Positions 1-8,117 of a stretch of 25,478 nucleotides of DNA are shown piece by piece (the first letter of the stretch is position 1; each line of letters starts with the position of its first letter). Position numbers and translations under genes: made by a program. Below the pieces are notes generated by a model. The model worked only from the letters and a program-made list of their open reading frames with translations. It did not search any database and was not told where the DNA came from. The stretch is taken from the NCBI GenBank assembly GCA_910579485.1, contig CAJTVO010000041.1, positions 1-25,478 on the forward strand, given 5' to 3'. The DNA comes from an uncultured Oscillospiraceae bacterium (GTDB taxonomy: Bacteria > Bacillota > Clostridia > Oscillospirales > Oscillospiraceae).

Positions 1-34
1 CCTTCCTCACAGGAAATTTTGTCTGTGTCTCCAT
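1..34 (-). CDS. 5' end of an unidentified gene (partial)
   Basis: An ATG on the minus strand at 32-34 opens a frame that runs off the window after 11 codons, reading METQTKFPVRK. It is preceded at ideal distance (7 nt) by AGGGGAG at 42-48, which is why I call it. It lies just downstream of the hairpin that follows the DUF4870-like gene, so it could be a separate gene or the next member of the same operon. Too short to assign any function. Confidence 0.45.
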   Translation of the reverse strand, partial: METQTKFPVRK

Positions 35-53
35 AAACGCACTCCCCTTTAAA

Positions 54-105
54 GCCGGGGACCGGCGGAGCCCGTTTGCTCCCTTCCGGTCCCCGGCCGC
101 TTTTT
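54..105 (-). terminator. Hairpin terminator after the DUF4870-like gene
   Basis: Perfect 12-bp inverted repeat GCCGGGGACCGG (54-65) and CCGGTCCCCGGC (86-97), with a smaller nested hairpin in the loop. On the plus strand it is followed by CGCTTTTT. On the minus strand, the direction of the upstream gene, it is followed only by TTTAAA, so termination there may be partial. Confidence 0.55.
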
Positions 106-394
106 ACAGGATCTTGATCTGCCCCAGCAGGGGGACTTCCTTCTCCACGCCCTGGATGGCATTGATGATGCCGATAAACCAGCACAGCGCGCAGAACAGT
201 CCGCCCACCATTCCCACCAGCCAGCCGAACAGCGGCAGCCATCTGGCGGCGACGCTGATGAGCGTGGCGGCAAGCCAGATCACCAGGGATTGGTTGAGGT
301 GGAACCGGCTGGCATACCGGTCGCCCGCGAAAAAGGCGATCAGCAGGCCCGGCCAGGAGAGATAGGACACGATATCCGTTACATGCTTATTCAT
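104..394 (-). CDS. DUF4870/Tic20-like small membrane protein
   Basis: A 96-residue, strongly hydrophobic protein with about three membrane segments (roughly residues 14-30, 34-50 and 55-80). It ends in the typical KEVPLLGQIKIL tail of the DUF4870 family, a small integral membrane family of unknown role. It is the last gene of the PadR - HAAS/DUF4097 operon, starting 18 nt after the previous stop behind AGGAGGG at about 10 nt. In the family this protein is often found with sensor or envelope-stress genes. Because the neighbouring DUF4097 protein shows no membrane segment of its own, this protein might be its membrane partner; that is inference. The family call is from the C-terminal motif and topology only. 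Confidence 0.7.
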   Translation of the reverse strand: MNKHVTDIVSYLSWPGLLIAFFAGDRYASRFHLNQSLVIWLAATLISVAARWLPLFGWLVGMVGGLFCALCWFIGIINAIQGVEKEVPLLGQIKIL

Positions 395-412
395 CTTTTG
401 TTTCCCTCCTGT

Positions 413-1849
413 TTACTGCTGGCGCAGGGCAAGGTCCCCGCTGACGCTGGACATGTGGAAGGTCCGCCCGCCGCCGTCCAGGTAGATGGCTTCTCCGGAG
501 CGCTTGCCGATGGGCCCCACCAGGGGGAAGTCGCTATCCAGCTCCCCGCTGACGGTGCTGAACCGGAGAGTGAAGCCCTCGCCGCCGGGCATGGCGATCT
601 CGCAGTCCCCGGACTTGGAGCTCATATCCAGCTGCTCGGGCACCTGGTCCACCTGGACCTCCACGTCGCCGCTGGCGGTACTGCAGCGCAGCTCCCGCAC
701 GCCGCCCTCCAGGGAAATCTCGCCGCTGGCGGTGCTGAGCCGCGCGGCATCGAACCGGCCGGTGAGCTGGATGTCGCCGCTGGCGCTCTCCCCGTGGACG
801 GTCCGGCCGCTCAGGCCGCCGGTGTCCAGGTCCCCGCTGGCGCTCTTGAAGATCAGCTCCTGGAACTCCAGGCTATTGAGCTGCACATCGCCGCTACAGG
901 TCTTGACGGACAGCTGGCCTACCTCCAGGCCCACATCCACGTCCACGTCGCCGCTGGTGGTGGAGATCTGGATGAAATCCCAGAACCGCCGGGGCAGGGT
1001 CAGCTTCACGTCCGCGGACGCCAGCCCCCGCAGGAAGAAGAAGGAAGAGGTGGCTGTGCTCCCCTGCCGGACGGACAGCACGCCGTCGTCGCTGACCCGG
1101 GTCTCCAGGCTGTCCACATCGCCGTCCAGGAGGATGTCGCCCTCCGGGTCTTCGTCCAGCAGGATGTCCACGTCACCGTTGACCTGCACATCGATCCCTT
1201 TGAGCGCCTGGGACGGCAGGGAGGTGCCCTCTACCTTATGGACCCGGCTGTTCTCGCAGAAAAAGCCGCCCCGGTTCTTGTTGTACCCCACGGCGAAGGA
1301 CCATCCCTTTTCCGGCGCCTCCGGCGGTTCGGAGGGCTCCGGCGCCTCCGGCGGTTCGAAGCCCTCGGGGGCCTCGGGCGCCTCTTGGCCCCTGGGGGGA
1401 GGCGCGTCCCTGTCACTGTCGAACTGGACGTACACCTTGCCCTTGAAGCCGTCGGGGTATTTCTCCTTCAGCTTATCCGCCACGTTCCGGACGATGACCG
1501 CCGCCTGGTCGACCGCGTCCTTGGTCTGGTTCACCGTCTCCCGGACGATGCCCTCCACGCCGTGGAGCAGCTCGCTGGTGAAGTCCCGTCCGCCGTTCTC
1601 CCTGCGGGGCAGCTCCCCGTCGGGGCCCAGGCTGTCCAGATAGGCCAGCAGCTCGTCTACGTTCCCCAGGTCCTCCATAGCCTTGTCGAAGGCCTCGCTC
1701 TCGCTCATGCCCTGGGCCGTCAGATCCTGCCAACGGCTGTGCAGATTCTCGCTGAGCTCCTCGATGAGCTCCACCTTGGCGTCGCTGTCAGCGGCGGAAG
1801 CCAGCCGGCTTGTCACCGCGATCACAAATTTTGTCCTCATGTTGTCCAT
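413..1849 (-). CDS. HAAS (DUF1700-like)/DUF4097 beta-repeat protein
   Basis: A 478-residue protein. Residues about 1-75 form a helical HAAS/DUF1700-like domain (short Asp/Glu-rich helices, a pattern around EELSENLHSRW and AFDKAMEDLGN). This family is typically encoded right after a PadR regulator. Residues about 150-185 are a Pro/Glu-rich linker. From about 255 to the end there are many short repeats of the SASGDI/STASGDV type, the DUF4097 beta-helix-like fold. I see no signal peptide and no membrane helix, which is unusual since many relatives carry one between the two domains. The ATG at 1847-1849 sits behind GGAGGAGGAA and only 4 nt after the padR stop, so the two genes are translationally linked. 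Likely role: an envelope-state or PadR-linked signalling component; exact function unknown. Confidence 0.75.
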   Translation of the reverse strand: MDNMRTKFVIAVTSRLASAADSDAKVELIEELSENLHSRWQDLTAQGMSESEAFDKAMEDLGNVDELLAYLDSLGPDGELPRRENGGRDFTSELLHGVEGIVRETVNQTKDAVDQAAVIVRNVADKLKEKYPDGFKGKVYVQFDSDRDAPPPRGQEAPEAPEGFEPPEAPEPSEPPEAPEKGWSFAVGYNKNRGGFFCENSRVHKVEGTSLPSQALKGIDVQVNGDVDILLDEDPEGDILLDGDVDSLETRVSDDGVLSVRQGSTATSSFFFLRGLASADVKLTLPRRFWDFIQISTTSGDVDVDVGLEVGQLSVKTCSGDVQLNSLEFQELIFKSASGDLDTGGLSGRTVHGESASGDIQLTGRFDAARLSTASGEISLEGGVRELRCSTASGDVEVQVDQVPEQLDMSSKSGDCEIAMPGGEGFTLRFSTVSGELDSDFPLVGPIGKRSGEAIYLDGGGRTFHMSSVSGDLALRQQ

Positions 1850-1853
1850 CCTG

Positions 1854-2189
1854 TCATTCCTCCTCCAAAGAGATCAGAGCGTCCAAAAGCGCCCTGGTAT
1901 TCTGCCACTCCCGGCTGTTCTCCTCCCACCGGCTCCGGCCCTCGTCGGTGATGGCGTAGTAGCGCCGCCGCGCGCCCGGTCCGTCCTCTCCCCAGTAGGA
2001 GGAGATCAGTCCCGCGCTCTCCAGGCGCTTGAAGGCGGTGTAGAGCGTAGCCTCCTTGAAGCCGTACGCGCCGCCCGTGCGCTGCTGGATGGTCTTGTTG
2101 ATCTCATAGCCGTAATTGTCCCCGCGCATGAGTTGGGTCAGGATGATCGTATCCGTATGGCCCCGCAGGGTGTCCGCTGAAATGGACAA
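1854..2189 (-). CDS. PadR family transcriptional regulator
   Basis: About 111 residues. It begins MSISADTLRGHTDTIIL and continues with GDNYGYEINK, the signature N-terminal winged-helix of PadR regulators; the ATLYTAFKRLESAGLISSYW segment is the recognition helix and wing. I choose the TTG at 2187-2189. It gives the family's usual N terminus and has AAAGGAG 8 nt upstream, whereas the GTG at 2196-2198 would leave no space after the ribosome site. It is the first gene of a three-gene operon with the HAAS/DUF4097 and DUF4870-like genes. PadR proteins generally repress their own operon, and the promoter just upstream holds a candidate palindrome. Confidence 0.9.
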   Translation of the reverse strand: MSISADTLRGHTDTIILTQLMRGDNYGYEINKTIQQRTGGAYGFKEATLYTAFKRLESAGLISSYWGEDGPGARRRYYAITDEGRSRWEENSREWQNTRALLDALISLEEE

Positions 2190-2245
2190 TCCAAACACTC
2201 CTTTCGCCGGGCGTCCGCCGGAGCGGCCTGCCCTGTGTTGCTCTT

Positions 2246-2274
2246 ATCATAGCAGGATATATATCATCTGTCAA
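2246..2274 (-). promoter_or_regulatory. Sigma-A promoter of the padR operon with candidate operator
   Basis: On the minus strand TTGACA (2269-2274), a 17-bp spacer, then TATGAT (2246-2251). The spacer contains the perfect 10-bp palindrome GATATATATC (2256-2265). A protein bound there would sit between the -35 and -10 boxes, so autoregulation by PadR is plausible but not shown. Confidence 0.85.
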
Positions 2275-2410
2275 GGTACTTCTTTCAAAAAAGTATTAAG
2301 ATTGTTTTAATAGCTTGTGGTTAGCTGCCCGCCAGCAAATATGGACCGCAACGCGCTCTTCTGTGGGCAGTTCACAGCAACTCCGGCTCGGAATGGTTTT
2401 TTGACACGCA

Positions 2411-2438
2411 GAGAGGGCGGCCCGCAGGCCGCCCTCTC
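2411..2438 (-). terminator. Perfect hairpin after the GT4 gene
   Basis: GAGAGGGCGGCC (2411-2422), a 4-nt loop and GGCCGCCCTCTC (2427-2438), a perfect 12-bp stem 27 bp past the glycosyltransferase stop. No T-run follows on either strand, so it may act as a weak terminator or an mRNA 3'-end stabiliser. Confidence 0.45.
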
Positions 2439-2464
2439 CCTATTCCATCTGCCGGAGCCTCATA

Positions 2465-3634
2465 TCACCAGCGCGCCCCGACCGCCGCGGGCATGGCGTC
2501 CTCCTCCACGGAGGCGTACAGCCTTGCCGCCGCCGCGCCGAAGGCCTCGGCGGAAAACTTCTCCGACGACTCCCGGGCCGCAGCACGCATCCGCTCCCGC
2601 AGCGCCTTGTCCCCGCAGAAGCTGGACAGACACCGCCCGAAGTCCTCGCCGCTGTCGTACTGCCAGCCGTTGACGCCGTCCTCGACGACTCCGTCCACGC
2701 AGGGGTCCCTCCGGCACAGCACCGGCACCCCCGCCGCCAGGGCCTCGAAGTAGGTCAGCCCCTGGGTCTCACTGGTGGACGCGGTAACGAACAGGTCTCC
2801 CAGACGGTAGTAATCCGCCACCTCCCCGTGGGGCACCATGCCGGTGAAGACCACATCCAGGCCCTTCTCCCGGGCGTAGTCCAGCACCTCCTCCCGGTCG
2901 GGGCCGTCCCCTACCAGCAAGAGGGTCACGTCCCGCCGTCCGGCGGCGGCGATCTGGTCGATGAGCCGCTCCAGATTCTTCTCCTTGGCCATCCTGCCCA
3001 GGTACAGCAGCACCGTCCGGTCCTCCTTCAGGGCCCAGCGGCGGCGGAGCTCCGCCATCCGTTCCCCGTCCGGTTCCTGCCGGTAGGCCCCCAGGTCCAC
3101 CCCGGTAGGGATCACCTCGATCCGGCAGCGGACGCCATAGTCCCGCAGCAGCTTTTCCACCTTCCTGCTGGGGGCTACCACGCAGGCCGTCCGGCCGCAG
3201 ATCCACCGGGAGAACACGGACACCACCGCCCGTCCCACCCGCACGCTGGGGGAGAAGTAGTGGGTATAGTCCTCATAGACCGTGTGGTAGGTGTGTACGA
3301 TGGGCGTGCCCAACCGGCTGGACAGCGCGTAGGCCACCCGGAAGGAGCTGAACTCGCACTGGGAGTGGATCACGTCCGGCCCCCAGGCCACCAGCTCATG
3401 GAGGAGGCTCCGGCTGCGGTTGATCTTTAACCGCGCGCCGGGATAGATCTTGTTGGCGCTGACAGAGCCCATGTAGTAGACGTTCCCGTCCTTGTAAGTA
3501 TGCAGGCTGTTGGAGAGGGTCACCACCCGGACCTCGTGGCCCAGCTTTTCCAGCTCCCGCTGCAGAAGAAGCACGGAGGTCACCACGCCGTTGATGACCG
3601 GCGCGTACCAATCCGATGTGATCAGAACTTTCAT
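2465..3634 (-). CDS. GT4 family glycosyltransferase (glucosyl-diacylglycerol synthase-like)
   Basis: A 389-residue GT-B fold enzyme. The N terminus MKVLITSDWYAPVINGVV has the glycine-containing acceptor loop typical of GT4 enzymes that act on lipid acceptors. The HTYHTVYEDYTHY region (about 114-126) is characteristic of the diacylglycerol glucosyltransferase and mannosyltransferase group. GRMAKEKN (213-220) and the E289-x7-E297 motif (ETQGLTYFEALAAG) form the nucleotide-sugar site. Such enzymes transfer a hexose from a nucleotide sugar to a membrane lipid at the inner leaflet. The exact donor and acceptor cannot be read from the sequence. It is transcribed alone from its own promoter. The ATG at 3634 follows GAAGGGGAGAAT. 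Confidence 0.85.
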   Translation of the reverse strand: MKVLITSDWYAPVINGVVTSVLLLQRELEKLGHEVRVVTLSNSLHTYKDGNVYYMGSVSANKIYPGARLKINRSRSLLHELVAWGPDVIHSQCEFSSFRVAYALSSRLGTPIVHTYHTVYEDYTHYFSPSVRVGRAVVSVFSRWICGRTACVVAPSRKVEKLLRDYGVRCRIEVIPTGVDLGAYRQEPDGERMAELRRRWALKEDRTVLLYLGRMAKEKNLERLIDQIAAAGRRDVTLLLVGDGPDREEVLDYAREKGLDVVFTGMVPHGEVADYYRLGDLFVTASTSETQGLTYFEALAAGVPVLCRRDPCVDGVVEDGVNGWQYDSGEDFGRCLSSFCGDKALRERMRAAARESSEKFSAEAFGAAAARLYASVEEDAMPAAVGARW

Positions 3635-3699
3635 ATTCTCCCCTTCGGCGTAACGGCGCGCCGCGCCGCCCGTCTGATCGTAATAGAAATCGCAGTCTG

Positions 3700-3728
3700 A
3701 TTATATCAAATCCTCTTTCCCCGGGCAA
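3700..3728 (-). promoter_or_regulatory. Promoter of the GT4 gene
   Basis: Minus strand TTGCCC (3723-3728), a 17-bp spacer, TATAAT (3700-3705) with a TGA immediately upstream, so an extended -10. It lies about 65 bp ahead of the start codon. Confidence 0.75.
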
Positions 3729-3783
3729 GAGGGTTAATGGAATCCTAAAAAATGAAATTTTTCCAGCGCAGCCAGGCCACGGC

Positions 3784-3825
3784 AAAAAGCGCCCGCCCCG
3801 CCCCGAAGGGCAGGACGGGCGCTTT
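3784..3825 (-). terminator. Rho-independent terminator of the SLH protein gene
   Basis: A 10-bp stem, CGGGCGCTTT (3816-3825) pairing with AAAGCGCCCG (3786-3795). On the minus strand it ends in a run of five T (3784-3788). It begins 12 bp after the stop codon. Confidence 0.85.
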
Positions 3826-3836
3826 GGTCCGCCGGG

Positions 3837-6653
3837 TCAAGCGGCGGACGTGCCGTTGACGTTGCCGGTGCGCACATAGTTCTGTACGCGCCAGATGATG
3901 ACGGCGAAATCGCCCCGCTTGATGGCGTACTCGCCCTGATAGATCATCTGCTTCGCGCTGTTCTCCTGGCCGATCAGGACGCCGATGCCGTGGAGGGCCC
4001 CGACGGCGGGAGCCGCCGCCGCGTTGACCGCCATGTCGGCGAAGGGGGAGACCGTCAGGGGGGACAGGGTCAGCCCCATGGCCCGGGCGGTGATCTCCGC
4101 CATGGTGTAGCGGTCCACCGGGCGGTCCAGCCGCTCGATGATGCCCGCGGGCAGCAGCTTATCCACCTTGGCCTTTGCCAGGTAGCCGCTGGCCCAGTGG
4201 GAATCTGTGGCGGCCTGCTCGGGGTAGCCCACGCTGGTCATGATCATCTTCAGGGCCTCGCCCAGGGTCACCGTCTTGTCCGGACGGAAGGTGCCGTCCT
4301 CATACCCATTGAGCACCCCGCTGGTGGTCAGCTCGGTGACCTGCTTATAATAGTACTTGTTGGCGGCCACATCGGAGAAGGTCTTGGCAGGCAGGGTAGT
4401 GCCTGGGTCCGTGGTCCCCGGGTTGCTCGTGCCGGGGTTGCTGCCGCCCGGATTCGTGGTGCCGGAGGAGATGGTGATGCGCACCGTGCCCTTCGAGCGG
4501 GCCCCGGTGGTGCTGATGGCGTCAAAGGGGATGCTGATCGGTCCGCCGGTATAGCTCAGCGCGGGCACGAAGGACACATCGTTGATACTGTTTACACCGG
4601 CGGTCCCGCTGGAGACGCTGAGCCAGTAGGTGTTGGTGGTGATAGCCGTCCCGGCGGAGACGGCGGTGCGGCCCTGATAGAGGGTGCCGTACAGCGCGGA
4701 GGGCGGTGTAAAGCACACGGAAGCCACCTTGCCGCCGTTCGCGCCCAGCAGGTTCTCGAAGTCAGAGCCCTTGAAGGAGACCCCCGTGGGAGGGCAGGTA
4801 TACTCCACCAGCAGGCCGTCCACAGAGGGCAGGGGGACGGAGGTGGACGTAAAGCGGATGTTCCCCGCGAACAGAGGCTTGCCCTGGGTACTGCTGGCCA
4901 CGTAGCGGACGGACTCCGACAAAGCCCTTCCGGGGACGTAGGTCAGCGCGTCGATGGTATCCCCGCGGCTGGTACCGCAGGCGAAGAGACGGCCTTCCAC
5001 GTTGGACTGGGTCATCAGCAGCCCCGTCCGGTTGGCGCTGCGGTCCAGATACAGCTCGCCGCTGGCGGGAACGTCCAGCAGCTGGATGTAGAAGCTTTCC
5101 GCGCCGGCGCTGCCCATGACGGCCTGATAGGCCTTCCGGAAGGGGGCGGGGTCCAGGGCCGTCCCGGCGGTGGAGGCGGTGACGGAAACGTCCGCCGCGC
5201 TCACGCTGTCCGCGAAGAAGATGTAGATGACGCCCTTGCGCTCCGCGTCGCGGCCCGTGCTGCGGGTTCCGTAGCCGGTGAAGTTCAGGGTGATGTAGCT
5301 GGTCTGCTTCACGCCCACGCTGGGCACGAAGACCACGTTGTCGATGGCGTACTGCCGCCGTTCGGGCTCCACGTACAACTCGTCCTTCAGACGGAGGGGA
5401 TCGGCCTGATAGGAGGTCTCGTACTCCGTATACAGCGTGCCGTCCACAGAGCGGGGCAGCTGGTCGAAGCAGATGTACTCCAGCGCGCCGCCGGGGCAGA
5501 CATCCTCCCAGAAGTCCTCAAAGTCCTTGGCGGACAGGGACAGCTCCCCGTTCCGGGCCGCGATATACAGCACGTCCATGTCTCCGGTGTACTGCTGCAC
5601 CGTGATGGTCAGCACGCCGGCATAGCTCTCGCCGTCGGTATCATAGGCGGTGAAGCCCACAACGAAGTCACCGGCCTCTTCGCCAACGATGAAGCGCACA
5701 TCCTCCAAATCCCGGGCAGTCCCGCCGAAGTAGTACCGGTCGTGGGTAGATGTAACATTCAGTTTCCCCACATTGCTGACCGATAGATCATTGAAGCACA
5801 CATAGTCGGGCTGGACGCCCCGGCCGCAGAGGTTCTGTACCGCGTCATAGATTTGATTGGAAACGGAGTCCACAGACCATCCATCCGTATCCCCCAGAAG
5901 CAGCTCACTGTCATCGGTAGTAATGACGGCGCTGGCGGTAACGAGCTCATCCACCTCGACCACGAACCGGCAGGTCTGGGACGGGGGGTCCCGCTTGACG
6001 GAACCCTTATGGCTGGCGCTGACTACCAGCGTAAACTGATAGGTCCCCTTTTTCCCGTAGACGGAGGCGGGCAGCGGATATTCCTGCCCCTCGCCCACCG
6101 GGCGGCCGCCCTGGCTGTAGTCATACCAGAAGTAATTCAGGTCGTATTCATCCGTAATGTTGGCGCTGCCCAGGGTGAGCCGGATATTCCCGGCGGACAG
6201 CTTGGCGTTGGTGTCCCCCAAGGCAACGGGCACCCTTTTCTCCACGGGCAAGTCCATGACGACATCGCTGTAGTTCGGCGCGCCGCACTGCTCGCAGATG
6301 CCATTGACAAAACGGTGGGTCTCGGCGTCTTCCGTCTGCTTGGGATGTTCACGGCATACTCCGGAATGCGTTCCGTCACCATTGTCGGTATAGACCATAT
6401 CGTGATTATTGCTATCGACCCGGATCTCTTCCAGTACGGAATTACCGCAGCCTGGGTTCGTGCACACATACTTGATCACGCCGGTCTCATGGCAGTTAGC
6501 CTCTTTTAGGACCGTCCTGTCCCACCTCGTCCCATTACATTTCTGGCAGGCTCCTATTGCTGGAGATGCCGCAGCCGCAGGCACCAGCGTCAGCGCCATG
6601 ATCACAGCCAGCAGGGCCGACAGGGACCTCCTATGTAATTTGTTCTTTTTCAT
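3837..6653 (-). CDS. Secreted SLH-domain surface protein with four internal repeats
   Basis: A 938-residue exported protein. Residues 1-30 are a signal peptide (KKNK basic start, LLAVIMALTLVPAAAA core). Residues 35-125 are Cys/His-rich with several CxxC pairs (CQKC, CEQC, and CTNPGC as a wider CxxxxC pair), suggesting small metal-binding or disulfide modules. Residues about 240-352, 359-482, 487-605 and 612-729 look like diverged copies of one beta-rich module. Each has a pattern of F/Y-x-[IVC]-x-F/L, a GxLY-type strand, a DxVxFVP-type strand and a closing KGxIxI-type strand. A Gly/Pro/Thr linker (731-756) leads to three SLH motifs (about 757-800, 815-862, 868-920; first one FSDVAANKYYYKQV, GYEDGTFRPDKTVT). 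SLH domains bind pyruvylated secondary wall polymers, so the protein is expected on the cell surface. Start at ATG 6653 behind AGGAGG. The ligand of the repeats is unknown. Confidence 0.85.
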   Translation of the reverse strand: MKKNKLHRRSLSALLAVIMALTLVPAAAASPAIGACQKCNGTRWDRTVLKEANCHETGVIKYVCTNPGCGNSVLEEIRVDSNNHDMVYTDNGDGTHSGVCREHPKQTEDAETHRFVNGICEQCGAPNYSDVVMDLPVEKRVPVALGDTNAKLSAGNIRLTLGSANITDEYDLNYFWYDYSQGGRPVGEGQEYPLPASVYGKKGTYQFTLVVSASHKGSVKRDPPSQTCRFVVEVDELVTASAVITTDDSELLLGDTDGWSVDSVSNQIYDAVQNLCGRGVQPDYVCFNDLSVSNVGKLNVTSTHDRYYFGGTARDLEDVRFIVGEEAGDFVVGFTAYDTDGESYAGVLTITVQQYTGDMDVLYIAARNGELSLSAKDFEDFWEDVCPGGALEYICFDQLPRSVDGTLYTEYETSYQADPLRLKDELYVEPERRQYAIDNVVFVPSVGVKQTSYITLNFTGYGTRSTGRDAERKGVIYIFFADSVSAADVSVTASTAGTALDPAPFRKAYQAVMGSAGAESFYIQLLDVPASGELYLDRSANRTGLLMTQSNVEGRLFACGTSRGDTIDALTYVPGRALSESVRYVASSTQGKPLFAGNIRFTSTSVPLPSVDGLLVEYTCPPTGVSFKGSDFENLLGANGGKVASVCFTPPSALYGTLYQGRTAVSAGTAITTNTYWLSVSSGTAGVNSINDVSFVPALSYTGGPISIPFDAISTTGARSKGTVRITISSGTTNPGGSNPGTSNPGTTDPGTTLPAKTFSDVAANKYYYKQVTELTTSGVLNGYEDGTFRPDKTVTLGEALKMIMTSVGYPEQAATDSHWASGYLAKAKVDKLLPAGIIERLDRPVDRYTMAEITARAMGLTLSPLTVSPFADMAVNAAAAPAVGALHGIGVLIGQENSAKQMIYQGEYAIKRGDFAVIIWRVQNYVRTGNVNGTSAA

Positions 6654-6716
6654 ACCTTCGCTTCCTCCTTTGGAAATTGGGGCGGACAGGCACTGTCCGC
6701 TATACGATGCGGTCTC

Positions 6717-6725
6717 ATTATATCA
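6717..6725 (-). promoter_or_regulatory. Extended -10 promoter of the SLH protein gene
   Basis: Minus strand TGATATAAT (TATAAT at 6717-6722, TGA at 6723-6725). No good -35 box is visible 17 bp upstream, so recognition probably relies on the extended -10. Confidence 0.6.
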
Positions 6726-6807
6726 CATCTCTTTCCAAAAATCTGTTACAATTTAGCAACAAGGCTTAAATATTTTATAAGCACTTTGTAACAACTCTGG
6801 AAAGGGC

Positions 6808-6836
6808 TTGCAATTCCGGGAAAAGTTGGGTATGAT
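6808..6836 (+). promoter_or_regulatory. Promoter of the AI-2E-family gene
   Basis: TTGCAA (6808-6813), 17-bp spacer, TATGAT (6831-6836). The transcription start would be near 6843, so the ATG there would have no leader. This supports the downstream ATG at 6873 as the real start. Confidence 0.8.
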
Positions 6837-6872
6837 GAGAGCATGAATACTGCTCTAACAGGAGGCGGCTCT

Positions 6873-8105
6873 ATGAAAAAGGATAACCACTATTTTGCCT
6901 GGGGTTTGACGGCGGTGTGCGTAGTATGCGCCGTCCTGCTGATCTACGACCTGGTATTCCGGGACAGCATCGTCATGGCCTACGCCGGTATGCTGGCGGA
7001 CATTCTTGCCCCCGTGCTGTACGGCGCGGCCATGGCCTATCTGCTGGCCCCCATCGTCAACTGGTTTGAGCGGATCATTCTCCGCCGCCGCGGGCGGACG
7101 CCATCCAAATGGCGCAGGGCCATCTCCGTGGCCCTGACGTGGGTGGTGGTGCTGGCGCTGCTGTACGCCCTGTTCTCCGTGCTGCTCCCGGAGCTGTATG
7201 CCAGCGTGGTGCAGCTGGTGGGCAACGCCCAGAGGTACTACTACACGGTGTACGACTGGGTCATCCATCTGCTGGAAAACAACCCCGAGTTCGCCGCCAA
7301 GGCCAGCGAGGTCATCAACGAGTACTACACCGACGCCCTGGCCTGGATCAACGTCAACCTGGTGCCCCAGCTCCAGGTAGCGGCCCAGGCGGTCACTGGC
7401 GGCGTGGTGGGCGTGTTCGTGTTTTTGAAGAACCTGCTGCTGGGCGTGATCATATCCGTGTACCTTCTGGCGGAAAAGGAGGCTTTCTCCGCCGGATGCA
7501 GCAAGCTGTGCTATACCCTGCTGCCCGAGGGCAAGGCGGCGCTGTTCATCCGGGGCGTCAAGACCACGGACCGCATCTTCGCCGGCTTCGTCCGCGGGAA
7601 GCTGCTGGACTCCCTGATCATCGGCGTGCTGTGCTTCTTCTTCTCCAGCCTCTTTGAGTTCCCCTACGCTCCCCTGGTCAGCGTGGTGGTGGGCGTTACC
7701 AACGTGATCCCCTTCTTCGGGCCCTTCCTGGGGGCCATCCCCAGCGCCTTCCTCATTTTGCTGGACAGCCCCATCAAGTGCCTGTACTTTATCATCTTCG
7801 TCCTGGCCCTCCAGCAGTTCGACGGCAATATCCTGGGGCCCCGGATCCTGGGCGACAGCACGGGAATCTCCGGGTTCTGGGTCATGGTGGCCATCCTGGT
7901 AGGCGGCGGACTGTGGGGCGTGGCCGGTATGTTCTTGGGCGTGCCTATCTTCGCCTGCTTCTACGCCGGCGTCCGGGCCTACTCCGCCTACCGCCTGACT
8001 AAGAAGGGCCTGCCGGTCTCCTCCGCCAGCTACGCCACCCATAAGCCCATCTGGCCCGATGATCCCCCCGCTCCTCCCGAAAGCGATCCGCAGGAAAAAT
8101 CCTGA
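6873..8105 (+). CDS. AI-2E family (PerM-type) membrane transporter
   Basis: A 410-residue polytopic membrane protein of the AI-2E transporter/PerM/YdiK family. Hydrophobic segments occur near residues 8-28, 38-60, 85-105, 180-205, 245-268, 270-325 and 335-375. The conserved core VGVTNVIPFFGPFLGAIPS followed by LQQFDGNILGPRILGDSTG and GLWGVAGMFLGVP is the family signature. Some members export the autoinducer AI-2 and others act in Na+/H+ exchange; the substrate here is unknown. I use ATG 6873, which has AGGAGG at 6860-6865 (7-nt spacing), rather than ATG 6843, which coincides with the predicted transcription start. The C terminus is a short Pro-rich tail. Transcribed alone, divergent from the SLH gene. 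An IS200-type element begins right after the stop. Confidence 0.88.
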   Translation: MKKDNHYFAWGLTAVCVVCAVLLIYDLVFRDSIVMAYAGMLADILAPVLYGAAMAYLLAPIVNWFERIILRRRGRTPSKWRRAISVALTWVVVLALLYALFSVLLPELYASVVQLVGNAQRYYYTVYDWVIHLLENNPEFAAKASEVINEYYTDALAWINVNLVPQLQVAAQAVTGGVVGVFVFLKNLLLGVIISVYLLAEKEAFSAGCSKLCYTLLPEGKAALFIRGVKTTDRIFAGFVRGKLLDSLIIGVLCFFFSSLFEFPYAPLVSVVVGVTNVIPFFGPFLGAIPSAFLILLDSPIKCLYFIIFVLALQQFDGNILGPRILGDSTGISGFWVMVAILVGGGLWGVAGMFLGVPIFACFYAGVRAYSAYRLTKKGLPVSSASYATHKPIWPDDPPAPPESDPQEKS

Positions 8106-8117
8106 TATCTTGAGTCA

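Noticed and set aside
290..1951. Long open frame on the plus strand (553 codons) opposite the DUF4097 gene
   Set aside because: Shadow frame caused by GC-rich third positions; no ribosome site, low-complexity composition, and the opposite strand has clear domains, ribosome site and promoter.
6855..8042. 395-codon minus-strand frame opposite the AI-2E-family gene
   Set aside because: Antisense shadow of a clear membrane protein; no start signals.
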